Below, one piece after another: positions 21,800 to 31,682 of a DNA stretch of 64,000 nt. The notes below the pieces were generated by a model, which had not been told where the DNA came from, ran no database searches, and was given only the letters and a program-made list of their open reading frames with translations. Position 1 is the stretch's first letter, and every line of letters starts with the position of its first letter. Made by a program: the position numbers and the translations under genes. The stretch is from Chondrosia reniformis (Eukaryota; Porifera; Demospongiae; Chondrillida; Chondrillidae): positions 2,358,501 to 2,422,500 of the forward strand of contig OX359196.1 in the NCBI GenBank assembly GCA_947172415.1, written 5' to 3'.

Positions 21800-23500
21800 A
21801 GACTGATACTCAAGGAATGACAAGACTCGAAATGAATGTGGCTGACACTGATAAATGACAGCCCTAAAGATTAGATATGATGAAGCTGATAAGCTACCCA
21901 TAACTCAAACTTCCCGTAAGGGTAAACAGTCAGAGAATTTAGTCCTGTATGGCTGTTCAAATTAAGCCCAAGGGCCATACATTCTTGTCTACATGTCCAT
22001 ATAAATGCCCCGGAAACGTATCATACTCAGCGGCCACTATACGTGTGGTAAGCATTGTAAACTACCTAGCTTGATTACAGACGTGAACAACGCCATACAT
22101 ACATACGTACGTTTTACATAATACCATTACATACAGCTCCAAAGAAATTAGACTGGGACGCGGCCAGTATATCGGATAACGGATAACTGAAGCCTGAATA
22201 ATAGAGTCTGGCTGAACCTTGAACCGCTGTGAGGAGGAGTTTATGTTTACCACTATAATGAAGATACAAGGGACTTTCCGGCCGACTGAGGGGCTTGAGA
22301 AGTCTTCTGTTGCAACATGCTGGATTAGGGATGCCTGCGCCTTGCGCTGTTCTTCCAACCCTTCCTTTAACCTCTTACCCGCCGATGACCATTATATTGG
22401 CTCACAATTCCTTAGACGCTTAACCGCTTCAACGTTAAAAAATCACACACTAACTTGATTTGAACTAACGAGATTTATATATATCGATTGCGCTTATACA
22501 TTAGAATCTTCGTCTAAAATATTATAGGTTTAAACCATAGTATAACTATATTATAAAAGAACAAATATATATTGTAGGTATGAAGATTTTGCGAGTGTTA
22601 ACGTAAAAAAGCAACGTTTAGGGAAATTTTCAGAGTTATACAAATTTTTAAAATGGCCGTCTAAAAGGATGACTTGTTTCCTTAGGGATTTTTAGTTCTA
22701 CAGTATTGTCGCCCTTAATAACCTCAGCGAACGTTATTTGGAGTATTTCAAAATGTTTGCAGGTGAAATTGGACCTTCAAAAGGTAAGAGTAGACAGTTT
22801 TTACTTACGAACCATTAAAGTAGTCATAGGCGATCTGGGGGGGTGGCGTTTACACTTTAACACGGCGATTAAAAGGTTAACGATTTGAGGGACTCTAATA
22901 CAGCTGTGTGATCTTTCGAGACCTGGGGAGTAGCCAGAGTTGTTCAAGACGACAGAAAAAGGACAATTTTTCAACACTTGGAGCTAACGTTACGTTGTTA
23001 GGATGAATGACTTAGGTAACTAAGCAAGACCTAGTGGCTGTGCGCCTGCAGATTGCTTCGAATGCATACATGACCAATGTTTGTAACTATTGTAAAAACT
23101 ACTCCTATTGTGCCATCGTTGATAATATGCCTTATGCTATAATAAATCTATAGGTATATAGATAATCTGTAAATATATAAGATACGCATTGAGTAATACG
23201 CTCTGTTCATTAACTCTGTTTAACTTAAGGTTAAACCTCATATGTACAGCAAATTGATAAATTATATTTATGTTATTAACATTTGAATTGATATTCCACA
23301 TTCAAGTGAATACTTTTGACAATGAAAAGGGGGGAATATAGTCGAATTAGGCTCCAAAATACCAGTAGCATGGCTTTCAGTGTCTGTCAAAATCCTCTAG
23401 TGAAAGAAGCAGGCATTGACATATTATCAAAGCCAGACAAGGAAATCAATAGACCGTATCACTCCTAAACCAAAGGGAGTTGAGATATTTCTTTTTTACA
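21800..23500. other. intergenic, no recognised gene
   Basis: Moderately AT-rich sequence. Open stretches at 22062-22458 exist on both strands without recognisable motifs. No repeat or element end was found. Confidence 0.4.
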
Positions 23501-23542
23501 CTGATGATCCTAAAAAACAAGGTATAGTAAATGTACATGTAT

Positions 23543-24500
23543 AAGAACCCTTACAGCTACAGATTCATAGCTGCCTCTCACAAATGTACTACCAAACCAC
23601 CTTTCTAGATTTCTAAATTTGCCACTCAGACTAATTCTCAAACGTTTTAGAGAATACTGCCTAGGTATATATAGGAATACTGGTGTTAATGCCTTTTGGA
23701 TAGTAGAAAACTCACTAGAAGTCTTAGATAGTCCTAGGTCTATACCCACTAGAAAAGCCCAAATGCTAGTTTTGATATTTCTACCTTATATACCTGTAGG
23801 ATGTCCCAATATATAGAAGTCTGTCAGGATAAAGCCTTTTGGTCTAACAATGCCTCCAATAAAGCAGTCACAGCTGTTCATTTAGTAGAGCTCTTTAATT
23901 ACCTTATTGACAACATTTATGTATGTGTAGACGGTTCTGTATTTAAGCAATGTGTAGGTATCCCTATGGATACTGACTGTGCCCCTGTAGTTTCTAATCT
24001 TTTTCTGTTTGCCTAAGAATATAAGTTGATGAAAGGACTACTTAAGGTTAACATCACCTTGGCTATTAAATTTTCTAATACTTATAGGTATATTGACGAC
24101 CTTTTATGTATTAATATCAAGGATTTTGAACTGTCAATTAGTGACATTTACCCCAAATAACCTATTCTTAAAAAGACAAATACCAGCCCTAAAAATCCCC
24201 CCTTTTAGACTTAGATATAACCATTACTAGTAATCAATTTATCACTAATGTATATGATAAGCGAGAGGACTTTAACTTTGATATAGTAAATTTCCCCATT
24301 TAGATAGTAATATTTCTAATACCCCGCCTATGGTGTCTTTATTCCACAACTAATTAGGGATTCCAGAATATGTAGTGACTTTTCCAGTCTTCTGGCTAAA
24401 CGTTTGCAGTTATGCAGTAGGCTTTTTAAGCAGGGTTTCAAATACTTTAAGTTAAAATCAACCTTTAAACCTTCCTATCCCGGCAGCCTGTAGTCAGAAT
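23543..24500 (+). pseudogene. PLE reverse transcriptase, copy 3 (broken)
   Basis: Pieces of the RT are readable in shifting frames: NPYSYRFIAASHKCTTKPP, LRLILKRFREYCLGIYRNTG, SQYIEVCQDKAFWSNNASNK, GIPMDTDCAPVVSNLFLFA (then TAA near 24014) and RYIDDLLC. It shares the frameshift after CTTKPP with both other copies and the 60-bp in-frame deletion in motif A with copy 2. Additional private stops and indels follow near 24160, 24200 and 24300. Confidence 0.75.
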
Positions 24501-24837
24501 CAAGTATAAGCAAAATATAGCTAGTTTTGTGTTACCCCATATTGTGTTACCCCACCTCCAAAGAAATGTTACTATAAGAGCTAAGGGTAGACTTACGTAA
24601 TATGTCCTACTTATGTTATATGTCCTACTTGTGTCTATAGTCGCTGATTCTGTTTTTACCTATACAAGCAAGATTACTAATAGAAAAGTTAATTTGACCT
24701 ACATCCCTTTCATAAAATGTGTTTTAGTTAAGACCTTATTTAACTTTTGGCACCAAAGTAGTGTATATAAGGCCCTTAGATATAGCATAGAGAGCCAAGG
24801 ATTCACAGAAGATCAAGATAAAGAAAAAGACAATGAC

Positions 24838-24893
24838 TCCCAGGATCACTGATGAAGGGTGGAATTCCCATAAACGGCTGTCTGACCCAGTGG
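24838..24893 (+). ncRNA. hammerhead-like motif, PLE copy 3 tail (core mutated)
   Basis: CTGATGA (24849-24855) and stem II are intact, but the conserved GAAAC reads TAAAC (24871-24875). Loss of the invariant G12 should abolish cleavage. GTC is at 24880-24882. Confidence 0.6.
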
Positions 24894-25756
24894 AGAAGAT
24901 GAAAGAAGGGACAAGAAGGAAGAAAAGACTCCTGTATCCTCATCCAAAGCTCTCTTCAGGTTTAGTTCCCCTATAGGTTCTTTTACAAAATAGGCATATA
25001 GCATGTAGGAAAACGGTATGGATTGAGCAAGGACATACTTTAGCCTCCTGAAGTTTCTGAATGAAGATGTCTGACAATATCTGGGGTGCCGGAGGAAGAC
25101 TAGACTGAATATCCCCCTCAAGGGATACCCACTTTTGCCTTGTAAGAGTGATATATGCTTTGTTTGAGTAACATCTCTAGTTTCCAAAAGGCACCAATGG
25201 AGTTGGTCCTTTGTGGTCCATCACCAGGTTCAAGATCATATGGAGTTGTGTCACCTTCCATATCTAGCATGTATTGTTCTTCAGGTAGAAAACTTAGATC
25301 ACCTTCAAGTGACAGCCCTCTAAGACGCTACATAATTATAAAAGAATCACAAACACAGAATCTATAATTGATTCAGGTAAAGCAATCAACTACTGTATAG
25401 CTAAAGTACATTCATAGCCCCCCCGAATGAAGAAACGGATAGTAAATATCTATCCCTGCGTACATAGAGTATACGTATAGTATGCCAACTGTGTTTATAA
25501 ATGTAATTTCTGCAGGAGTATACCTTCAAAGTTCTAGTTGGTGATTTTGAATTGTAATTGGATTGCTACATCAAAACAGGCAAAGTAAAGTGTAAACAAC
25601 AAGTATTTAAACTTGAACTAACTGCTGGTTCTTAGACGCTCAGCTCGCCAATTCTGGTCGGCGCTGGAATGCCATCAATTTCAAGGCCATAATTCATAGA
25701 AAATCTTTTGCACAGGCTTTATATTGCATAGTAGAGTCGAACTCCTTTAGTGAGTA

Positions 25757-26111
25757 CAGTAGAACCTCGGTTATCCGGCCTCAATGGGACCAAGCTATGG
25801 CCGGATAAGTGAAACGGCCAGATATGTGAATCATCTTAATGAATATGTAATTTTGATATCGCCAAACGGTCGAACTTCCGATCCTATACTCCTCCGTAAG
25901 CTGCGCTTTGGTTGCTCCAGCCTTCAGTCGCTCCAGTATAGCTATCTTGCTCTCTAGGAGAAGGACTAAGCTCTTCCTTTTCCTCGCGGCCCACTCGAAC
26001 TAGCCATCACTTCGCACACAAACGATGGGCATTAATAAGATTATGCGACCTTCGAGGCCGGATAATCCGAGCAGCCGGTTAATTGAGGTTCGGATAACCG
26101 AGGTTCTACTG
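25757..26111 (-). mobile_element. Tigger/pogo MITE with CENP-B-type HTH remnant
   Basis: A 355-bp element has perfect terminal inverted repeats of about 21 bp beginning CAGTAGAACCTCGGTTATCC, flanked by TA on both sides (25755-25756, 26112-26113). On the minus strand an internal open stretch (about 25985-25870) reads KRKSLVLLLESKIAILERLK then AGATKAQLTEEYRIGSST. This is the N-terminal CENP-B/pogo helix-turn-helix that binds the element ends. So this is an internally deleted Tigger derivative that keeps part of its transposase rather than a random MITE. Confidence 0.85.
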
Positions 26112-26308
26112 TACCTGGGATAATGCATACTCTCAGTTAATACATACAGTATCTTGGGAACAAGGGTCACTTCCTATTCTATGAATAATAAATTTCATCG
26201 CATAATGCGTACCCGTATATTACGTATGATTGGTTAATACGTACTGTAACATTAAATTAAATGGTATTTTTTCGATTAATGCGTACTTCTGCAGCTGAAC
26301 GAAAGGAA

Positions 26309-26490
26309 TGGCTACTTCTCAAGACATATGCCATAGTTTAGGTTTACCGAACACAACAGTTCACACAATTTGGAAGAATAGAGAAACGTTTAAGCTTAAG
26401 TATGAATCCTTCGAAGTATGTGGAGAAGTTAAGCATTCAAAAACATTCTATAACAAGGATGTATATGTTGCCGTGAAGTAGAAATGTTTC
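26309..26490 (+). pseudogene. second CENP-B-type HTH fragment
   Basis: An open stretch reads MATSQDICHSLGLPNTTVHT then IWKNRETFKLKYES, matching the pattern of a pogo/CENP-B HTH (dIa..lgip.sTv..i.kn.e). It stops near 26480 (TAG). It lies 200 bp from the Tigger MITE on the opposite strand and differs from it, so it is likely a relic of a second Tigger-like element. The surrounding sequence has repeated 'ATTAATGCGTAC'-like segments (26200-26290) that may be part of its ends. Confidence 0.45.
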
Positions 26491-26499
26491 AATCAACAG

Positions 26500-27790
26500 G
26501 CTGCTTCTGTTGGTAAAAGCTAATTAGCTGGCGTCCACAATGGGCATTATTAGACGATTTGTAACATGCACCTCCGATAATTCAGAAGATATCTGAGCAG
26601 TATTCTGGCCTGGAAAACTCTTTTTTACTTTCAAACAAAAACAAACAACTTTATAGATGACTATTTTCCTGCTGTATGATATTATTGTATTGAATTATTG
26701 TAGAATTATGGATAATGAGGCCTTTTTTGGTTCCCAAAGGTGGTACTCATTATCAAAGTTTGACTGTATTAGTGAAGGTGGTTTGTGTATCCTATTCATT
26801 GGTTCAACACTTGACACAAAGGAAGAGAAAACTAATTTAAGCTTAGAAAGCAAAAATCCCCCCAAACTTCCGCCATTTTGTTTATAGATATATATACAAG
26901 ATTACGAACAGGAAGCCATACTAAAACCTATATGGGTGCATTTGTAAAGCAAATTACAAATAAGTAGTTACCAATTGTGACTTTGAAAATTAAGTTGAAG
27001 AATCTGGAGGATTCAATAGTGAGTTACTTAGTAATTTCAATTTCACTTTGTTTATCCTGAAGTTGTGCTTGAAGGGCTCTCCTGAAGTCAACCAAACAGC
27101 AACAATTAAACTAAAGAGATTGATATGACCAACTTTTCCCTGTCAGTGGCTAGAGTGTGCAAAAGCCTCCCCGCATGTTGATGAAGAAGCGTTCCTCCCT
27201 TGTGGTAGTCAGAAACACAAAAACAGCCTAAAGAGAGAAATATTGTGGTGGATGTTAAATGAAATAAATCTACTTCTAGCTCTTATTGACAACATTCCTG
27301 TAGTATGGACCAGCTAATAGAAAGCTATTTCAAGCAATGCTTGTGCACACCTGAACTTCTGTATTGCCGTCAAAAAAACCATGGAGCTACCATGGAGTCA
27401 CGTACGCTGGAACGGTTTTCACGTGCGAACACGTGTTCGTGGAATGGCAACAGAAGAACGTCTATTAATAATTAATTAGTTTCCACAATTACTATTTAGC
27501 AGAAGAAAAGCACGCGTAGTCGTGTTGATTAGCATGAGGTAGCAGCTTTGACATGTCTACAACTTGTCGCCTTCATAATGGCAAGAAAAATTTGAATATA
27601 GAAGAAGGGGAAAGGCTTCTCAGATATCCTCTCAATAAGACTAATTCCACTCTATCACCACCAACAAATCGCAAAGGCGAATGTTTTAATGAAGATTGCA
27701 CTAAAGCAGGTTGGATAACTTCATTTTCTATAAAAATAAGTTAGATTGCTTTTCTAAAATTCCCTAACAAATTAAATTGAATTGATGAAT
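26500..27790. other. no recognised gene
   Basis: AT-rich sequence with short open stretches (for example 26657-26887, 27553-27744) lacking recognisable motifs. The 5' UTR of the LINE that follows probably starts somewhere before 27801. Confidence 0.4.
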
Positions 27791-27800
27791 TAAGGTATGG

Positions 27801-30800
27801 ATGTATCACATCACAAAAAATGGCGGCTCGCGTACTTGCTCTGTTGCCAGCCTGATATGGATAGCATTGTTTGCGAAGAATTACCTAAGGACTGCTGAAG
27901 ATGACTCGTTATATTGCTATGAGTATCCGTCTGTACATGTGGAAAGATTCTCAACCTCTCTTCTGCCGAAGTACCGACCGATCGATGCTTTTTCACACCT
28001 AAGTCGGTCTAGGAAGAAAGCGCAAGAGATCGTAAGAAACTTACTGGAACCTAGCGGAGGAGGAAACACACTACTGCTCAGATGTGGAGACGTGAAAGCT
28101 AACCCAGGACCCTGCGCTGACAGACAAGAGCCGCGATTGAAGAAATCAGACCCGAAGAAGATGTTACGACTCGCACACCTCAACGCCCGCAGCCTCATCC
28201 GTCACTTTGACGATGTTGCTTGCCTGGTATCCTCTGTCCGTCCTGAAGTCTTGGCCCTTTCTGAAACTTGGCTGGATTCGTCTGTTGGTGATGGTGAGTT
28301 GTAGCTTCCTGGTTATACTTTGTATCGTTGTGATCGTTCTTGGTGTGGCGGAGGTGTTGCTGTGTACTGTGCTGATCATCTGTCCTGTACTGTCCTTTCT
28401 TGTGGGCCTTCTGCCTCTGGCGTTGAGTACTTGTGGGTCTCCATTGATTCCAGGCTGTTCTCTTCCCCTCTTGTCTTTGGCTGCTTCTATCGCCCTCCGA
28501 ATCTACCTTCCCAGTCAGTCCATGATGTGTGTAACAGCATTGAAAAAATGATGATTGCCAAAAAGAACCTTGTTGCCTGTGGAGATTTCAATGTGGACAT
28601 GGCTGATCTGAACAAACCTTACTCCAAATTTCTCTCTAACTTCCTCACTTCCCACTCTCTTCAGCAACCCATTAGCTCCCCCACTCACTTCTCTTCTACT
28701 TCACATTCCATCCTTGATCTCTTCATCGTTACTTCCAATGTTCCCATATCCCAATCTTCTGTTCTTGACTCAGCTATCTCTGTTCATCTGCCTATAATGC
28801 TTGACATCGACTGTAGTGTTCCTAAACCTCATCCATGCTTAGTAACTCGTATGTCATTTAAGAACTTTTCCAAAGTAAGCTTCGAAGAGGATCTTTCTAT
28901 TGTACCATGGTCTATAATTGATGTCTTCAATAGCCTTGATGATAAGATCAATATCTTTAACTCACTCTTGCTGGATGTTTTGGACCTACATGCCCCACTG
29001 AAGACAGTACTTGTAAAGAAGAAGCCTGCCCCTTGGATCACGAAACGTATCAGAGACGAGATGGATCATCGGAATAAACTGTTTAGACTGTTCAAGAAAA
29101 ATCAACTAACGGTATCATGGGAAGTATTCAAGGCACAGAGGAACAGAGTAACGTCACTTCAACGAAGGGCAAAGAAAAACTATTTCCTTCGCTTAATCAG
29201 GAACAAAGCTCATCCTTCTGCTCTATGGAATACTCTTAAGGCAGCTGGTGTTTCTTCCTCTTCACATGAAAACTGGTCTTGCTTCAACATAAGCTCTTCT
29301 TCTGTTGCCAATATTCTTAATAACCACTTTGTTGCTGTTTCTTCTACTGGTTCTGGTACCCCTCCATCTCCCCCTGCTTTGGCTTCTCCTCCCCAGTCTA
29401 CTCTATCTCTTACCTCCACTACCCCTGCTTGGTGTGAAGAAACCCTAGCTGCTCTTAAGCCTAGATGCTTTCCAGGTCTTGATGATATCCCTTCCTCTGC
29501 TCTTATAGCTGGCCGATCTGTCATCTCTTACCCTCTGTCATCTATCCTTAATTCCTCCCTTTCTTCTTCTATCTTTCCTGGATCCTGGAAGTGTGCTTGG
29601 GTTAAGCCACTCCACCAGGGTGTTGATCATGTCTCCCCCACAAACTACCGACCCATGTCTCTGCTTCCAGTCTGCAGGAAACTTCTAGAAAGGTGTGTCC
29701 AGGAGCAGTTTTCTTCTCACCTCGTAAAAAACGACCTTCTCTTCCCTTATCAATCTGGATTTCGGCCCAAGCATTCTACCCAAACGCTTCTTCTTCACTA
29801 CTTGGATGACTGGTACAAGGCTCTGGACAGAAGACAGTTCATCGGGGTTGTGTTTCTTGATATCTCCAAAGCATTTGACACTGTGAACCATGATCTTCTT
29901 TTGTCTAAGCTTTCCCAACTTGGTCTCTCCTCATCTACAGTTGCTTGGTTTTTGTCTTATCTTTCCGATCGTTGCCAGGTTACTCGTGTCAGTGATTCAT
30001 TCTCCTCTCTTGGTTTCCCCACATCTGGTGTTCCCCAAGGCTCTGTGCTTGGTCCTTCTCTCTTCTCTGCCTTTATCAATGACCTGCCTTCAGTCCTGCC
30101 TGCTGGTTGTGTTGTTCTCTTTGCTGATGACACTGCCATCTACATCACGAGTAGCAATCTTGCTTCTTTAAACTCTTCACTTCAGCAGTGTCTGGATGCA
30201 ACCAGCCTGTGGATGGCCAGCAATGGACTGCAACTGAATGCAAGCAAAACAAAATGTATGCTCCTTCACTCTAGGAGAAGAAAAATTGAGACTGGCTTGG
30301 ACGTTCATGTTGATGGTATAACTGTTGATCAGGTACGAGTGTTCAAGTATCTTGGTGTGCTTATAAACGATACCCTAACTTGGAGTGATCATGTTGACAT
30401 GATCTGTAGAAAAGTAAGCTGTCGTCTCAACCTTCTTCGTAGGCCCTCTTGGTTTCTTCCTCGTTCTCTCTTCCTCATTTATCTTAAATCGTACATTCTT
30501 CCCCACTTTGACTATTGTGATGTCGTCTGGTCTGGCTGTACTCAAGATGAATCTCGCCGCTTGGAATTGCTGCTGAACTTTGGTTGCAAGATTGTGCTTC
30601 ATAGGCGTAGTGACTCTTCTTCCACTGCTGCTCTTCAAGAACTTGGATTAACGACTCTCACCTTGAGAAGAAAACTTCACATGGCTCAGTGTATGTTTCG
30701 CAGCCTATCCTCCCAGGCTCCACCTTATCTGTCTCGGCTCTTCTCTTATGTTTCTTGCCACCATAACACTCGTTCCTCTTTCACTTCCCAACTTAATCTT

Positions 30801-30950
30801 CCCTTGGTCAGGTCTTCATTCAGACAGAGGGCATTCAGTTTTGCCGGTGCTTCCCTCTGGCGCAGCCTACCTACAGCCATTCATGCAACACCCAACCTCA
30901 GCCTCAACAATTTTACGGAACTATGTAAACGTTTTTATTCTAATGCATGA
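27801..30950 (+). pseudogene. LINE polyprotein: 2A-like, APE endonuclease, RT; one stop
   Basis: About 1050 codons stay in one frame, interrupted only by TAG at 28302-28304. The N-terminus ends in a 2A-like motif (28086-28112). The APE endonuclease follows: AHLNARSL, LALSETWLD, GGGVAVYC, GCFYRPPN, ACGDFNVDM. The final SDH motif reads SVHLPIM, Asp replaced by Val (28782-28784), which should impair cleavage. RT blocks are NYRPMSLLPVCRKLLERCVQ, YQSGFRPKHST, VVFLDISKAFDTVNHDLLLS (motif A), GVPQGSVLGPSLFSAFINDL and LFADDTAIY (catalytic FADD, about 30120), then FKYLGV. The tail QRAFSFAGASLWRSLP is typical of the group. The enzyme would nick DNA and reverse transcribe the element RNA there. Confidence 0.85.
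28086..28112 (+). other. 2A-like ribosome-skipping motif
   Basis: The codons read GDVKANPGP, preceded by LLLRC. The 2A consensus is D(V/I)ExNPGP; here the Glu position is Lys, and the NPGP end is intact. Such motifs are reported at the N-termini of APE-type LINEs, where ribosomes skip the Gly-Pro bond and release a short upstream peptide. The predicted separation is between Gly (28107-28109) and Pro (28110-28112). About 103 residues precede it. Confidence 0.7.
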
Positions 30951-31139
30951 GAGACAATTTGTTTTATGTAACAATATGCACACAACCAAATTGACAATTC
31001 TATTTTATGTATTTATTTATTATTTATTTATTGTACATATTTTTGTTTTGCACTGGGTGCCTTTGTAGTAGCCTCAGGCTATTGGCCTCCCCAGTTTAAA
31101 TAAGATTTCCTGATATTCCTGATATTCCTGAAGGTCATA

Positions 31140-31680
31140 CAAACAGTTACTGGTTTTACATACATCCACAGCCAAGTATGCTGCTGAGTAAAAATAAAAA
31201 TAATATGAATATTAATAATAATGAAAATATAACAATAAAATAACAAAAATATTAATCATAATAATAAAAATAATCACAAAAATAATAATACTAATTATAA
31301 TAACAATAATAAGAATAATAAAAACAATTATAATAATAAAAAAGTAATAAAAATAATAATTGTAATAATATTAATAATATTAAAAATTGTAATTATAACA
31401 ATTAATGAAAATTAAAATAATAATAAAAATAATAAAATATTAATATTAATATTATTAACAAAAATAATAATAATAAAAATAATTATAATAATAAATGTAA
31501 TAATTAAAATTATAAAAATAGTAATAAAAAAATCAATAACAATATTAAAAATAAAAATAATGATAAAAATAATAAATATTTTATAATTAATTAATTAATT
31601 GTACAAGACCTTAATTTGTCAAAATACTGATTGTTCATATTATAATAAATAATATAATAATGTGCATAATCATTCTAAAT
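31140..31680. repeat. (TAA)-rich microsatellite, left flank of REL LINE
   Basis: Imperfect AAT/TAA repeats with AAAATA variants fill the stretch up to the stop of the 966-codon ORF. Confidence 0.85.
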
Positions 31681-31682
31681 AG

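Larger units (their letters stand above)
23541..25020 (+). mobile_element. Penelope-like retroelement, Naiad-like, copy 3
   Basis: A 5'-truncated copy that begins at the KLHKNPYSYRF region. It carries the rest of the RT, the 3' UTR and the hammerhead-like tail, and lacks the last ~15 bp of the shared end. It is more decayed than copies 1 and 2. Confidence 0.8.
27801..31130 (+). mobile_element. APE-type LINE (CR1/L2/Rex1-Jockey group)
   Basis: An almost complete non-LTR retrotransposon with one long frame from 27801 to 30950, a 3' UTR of about 150-180 bp, and a short tandem 3' end (CCTGATATT repeated at about 31108-31128) in place of poly(A). CR1-group elements commonly end in short tandem repeats. 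The 5' boundary is uncertain. Confidence 0.85.

Noticed and set aside
22062-22458. Opposed frames of 79 and 98 codons
   Set aside because: Neither has recognisable domains, and they overlap each other on opposite strands.
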